NCBI GenBank assembly: GCA_021781415.1
Contig: JAJXWW010000085.1
Span: forward strand, 62,001-126,000
Direction: 5' to 3'
DNA length: 64,000 nt
From: Planctomycetota bacterium
GTDB taxonomy: Bacteria; Planctomycetota; Planctomycetia; Gemmatales; Gemmataceae
Shown one piece after another: positions 63,499-64,000 of the stretch (positions within the stretch are counted from its first letter, which is position 1; each line of letters starts with the position of its first letter). The notes under the pieces were generated by a model, which saw only the letters and a program-made list of their open reading frames with translations, was not told the DNA's origin and did no database searches. A program made the position numbers and the translations under genes.

Positions 63499-63843
63499 TT
63501 ACGTTGACGGTTCCCCGGCGGCGAGGAGGAGTTCCACCGCTTCGCGCCCCGTCATGCCGGTGCGGATGCCCAACTCGCGGGCGCGCGGCGTCAGATCGAC
63601 GATTCTGGCCTCGAATAAATCTTCGGGTTCAACGAGCGGCTTCTCCGGCGTGCCGCGCGCGATGGCCACGGCTTGGCCGAACTCACCGGCCGTCTTCACG
63701 TCGTAGATGCCGCAACCGACCAGACCAGCTTCGGTCAGAATGACGCAGTATTGCCCCTTGTGCCAGCGGTTGCTGATGCCGATAGCGCAGCCGTTGGCGA
63801 ATTGAAGGGGACGCGAAATGGTGCGAGGCAGCGGATCGCTCAT
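63499..63843 (-). CDS. DUF1805 (YunC-like) protein
   Basis: The 114-residue protein contains the family pattern GCAIGISNRWHKGQYCVILTEAGLVGCGIYDVKTAGEFGQAVAIARG and the C-terminal ARELGIRTGMTGREAVELL, which I recall as DUF1805. No reaction is known. The frame stays open upstream to the edge, but AAGAG before this ATG and the conserved start (MSDPLPRTISRPLQF) favour the shorter form. The last 150 bases of the window upstream of it contain no supported gene. Confidence 0.72.
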   Translation of the reverse strand: MSDPLPRTISRPLQFANGCAIGISNRWHKGQYCVILTEAGLVGCGIYDVKTAGEFGQAVAIARGTPEKPLVEPEDLFEARIVDLTPRARELGIRTGMTGREAVELLLAAGEPST

Positions 63844-64000
63844 GGCGTGATCTCTTGCGAAAAAACAAAGTCTTATCGAACCTACGACGCGGTATATCCT
63901 ATGCGGTTGCGATGCGGGTGGAATGTCCCGTGGCGTCGAGGAATCACGGTCGCGTCTCGGTGGTGGGGATCGGCGAATACAAACGCACATCGACGCGCTG

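Overview
The window looks like a chromosomal segment of a planctomycete, probably from the Gemmata-like part of the phylum. The grounds are a BBP7-type outer-membrane protein, DUF1501, DUF1571 and sulfatase proteins, an RdgC-like protein, secreted SGNH and HEAT-repeat proteins, a fused SecDF, lipid A synthesis (LpxB), GC-rich sequence and many long proteins with signal peptides. No rRNA, tRNA, phage, transposase or CRISPR array was found by eye. About sixty genes are supported.

Layout. 0-6.3 kb: an APH-family kinase, queD/queC, an inositol-monophosphatase-family phosphatase whose 3' end lies in a tandem repeat, a BBP7 protein, a PilZ protein and an O-methyltransferase. 6.3-10.5 kb: a gene-poor accessory stretch with two copies of a 101-bp direct repeat, small decayed reading frames and three hypothetical secreted or membrane proteins. 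10.5-16.3 kb: a secreted esterase and tyrA, then htpX, a GGQ release-factor-like protein, a dual-specificity phosphatase and a uronate-isomerase-like protein. 16.5-24.4 kb: a pseudo-esterase, SGNH hydrolase, sulfatase, RdgC-like protein and acyl carrier protein. The carrier protein converges on an alpha-oxoamine synthase across a perfect hairpin. 26-28.5 kb: an MBL hydrolase, a small membrane protein and an RraA-like protein. 28.5-39.5 kb is a long minus-strand block: TPR/double alpha-CTD protein, tgt, yajC, secDF, an SH3 protein, glmS, lpxB. 39.6-46 kb: a THUMP methyltransferase, a zinc-ribbon membrane protein, leuC/leuD and two lipoproteins. 46-51.4 kb: a cyanophycin-synthetase-like protein, divergent from an ABC exporter and a DUF1854 protein. 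51.5-64 kb: DUF1883 and a small membrane protein, an ECF sigma factor with a likely membrane partner, DUF1501, a metallopeptidase-like protein, HEAT repeats, a sugar isomerase-like protein, a site-2 protease, coaD, a toxin/immunity-like pair and a DUF1805 protein.

Two themes stand out. First, almost every kind of intergenic gap carries a near-perfect inverted repeat of 12-24 bp. One family (core CCGGCAGC, loop GTAA, GCTGCCGG) recurs at 3.0, 31.9, 41.8-42.1 and, diverged, 54.6 kb. It supplies the stop codons of two genes and has expanded into a nine-unit array built from a 114-bp duplication. Second, several proteins have unusual architectures: a cyanophycin-synthetase relative with no ATP-grasp domain next to a dedicated-looking ABC exporter, a TPR protein ending in two RNA-polymerase alpha-CTD domains, and an esterase-like protein lacking its nucleophilic serine.

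All assignments come from reading the translations and nucleotides by eye; no database search was run. Start sites were chosen from visible Shine-Dalgarno sequences and may differ by a few codons from other annotations.
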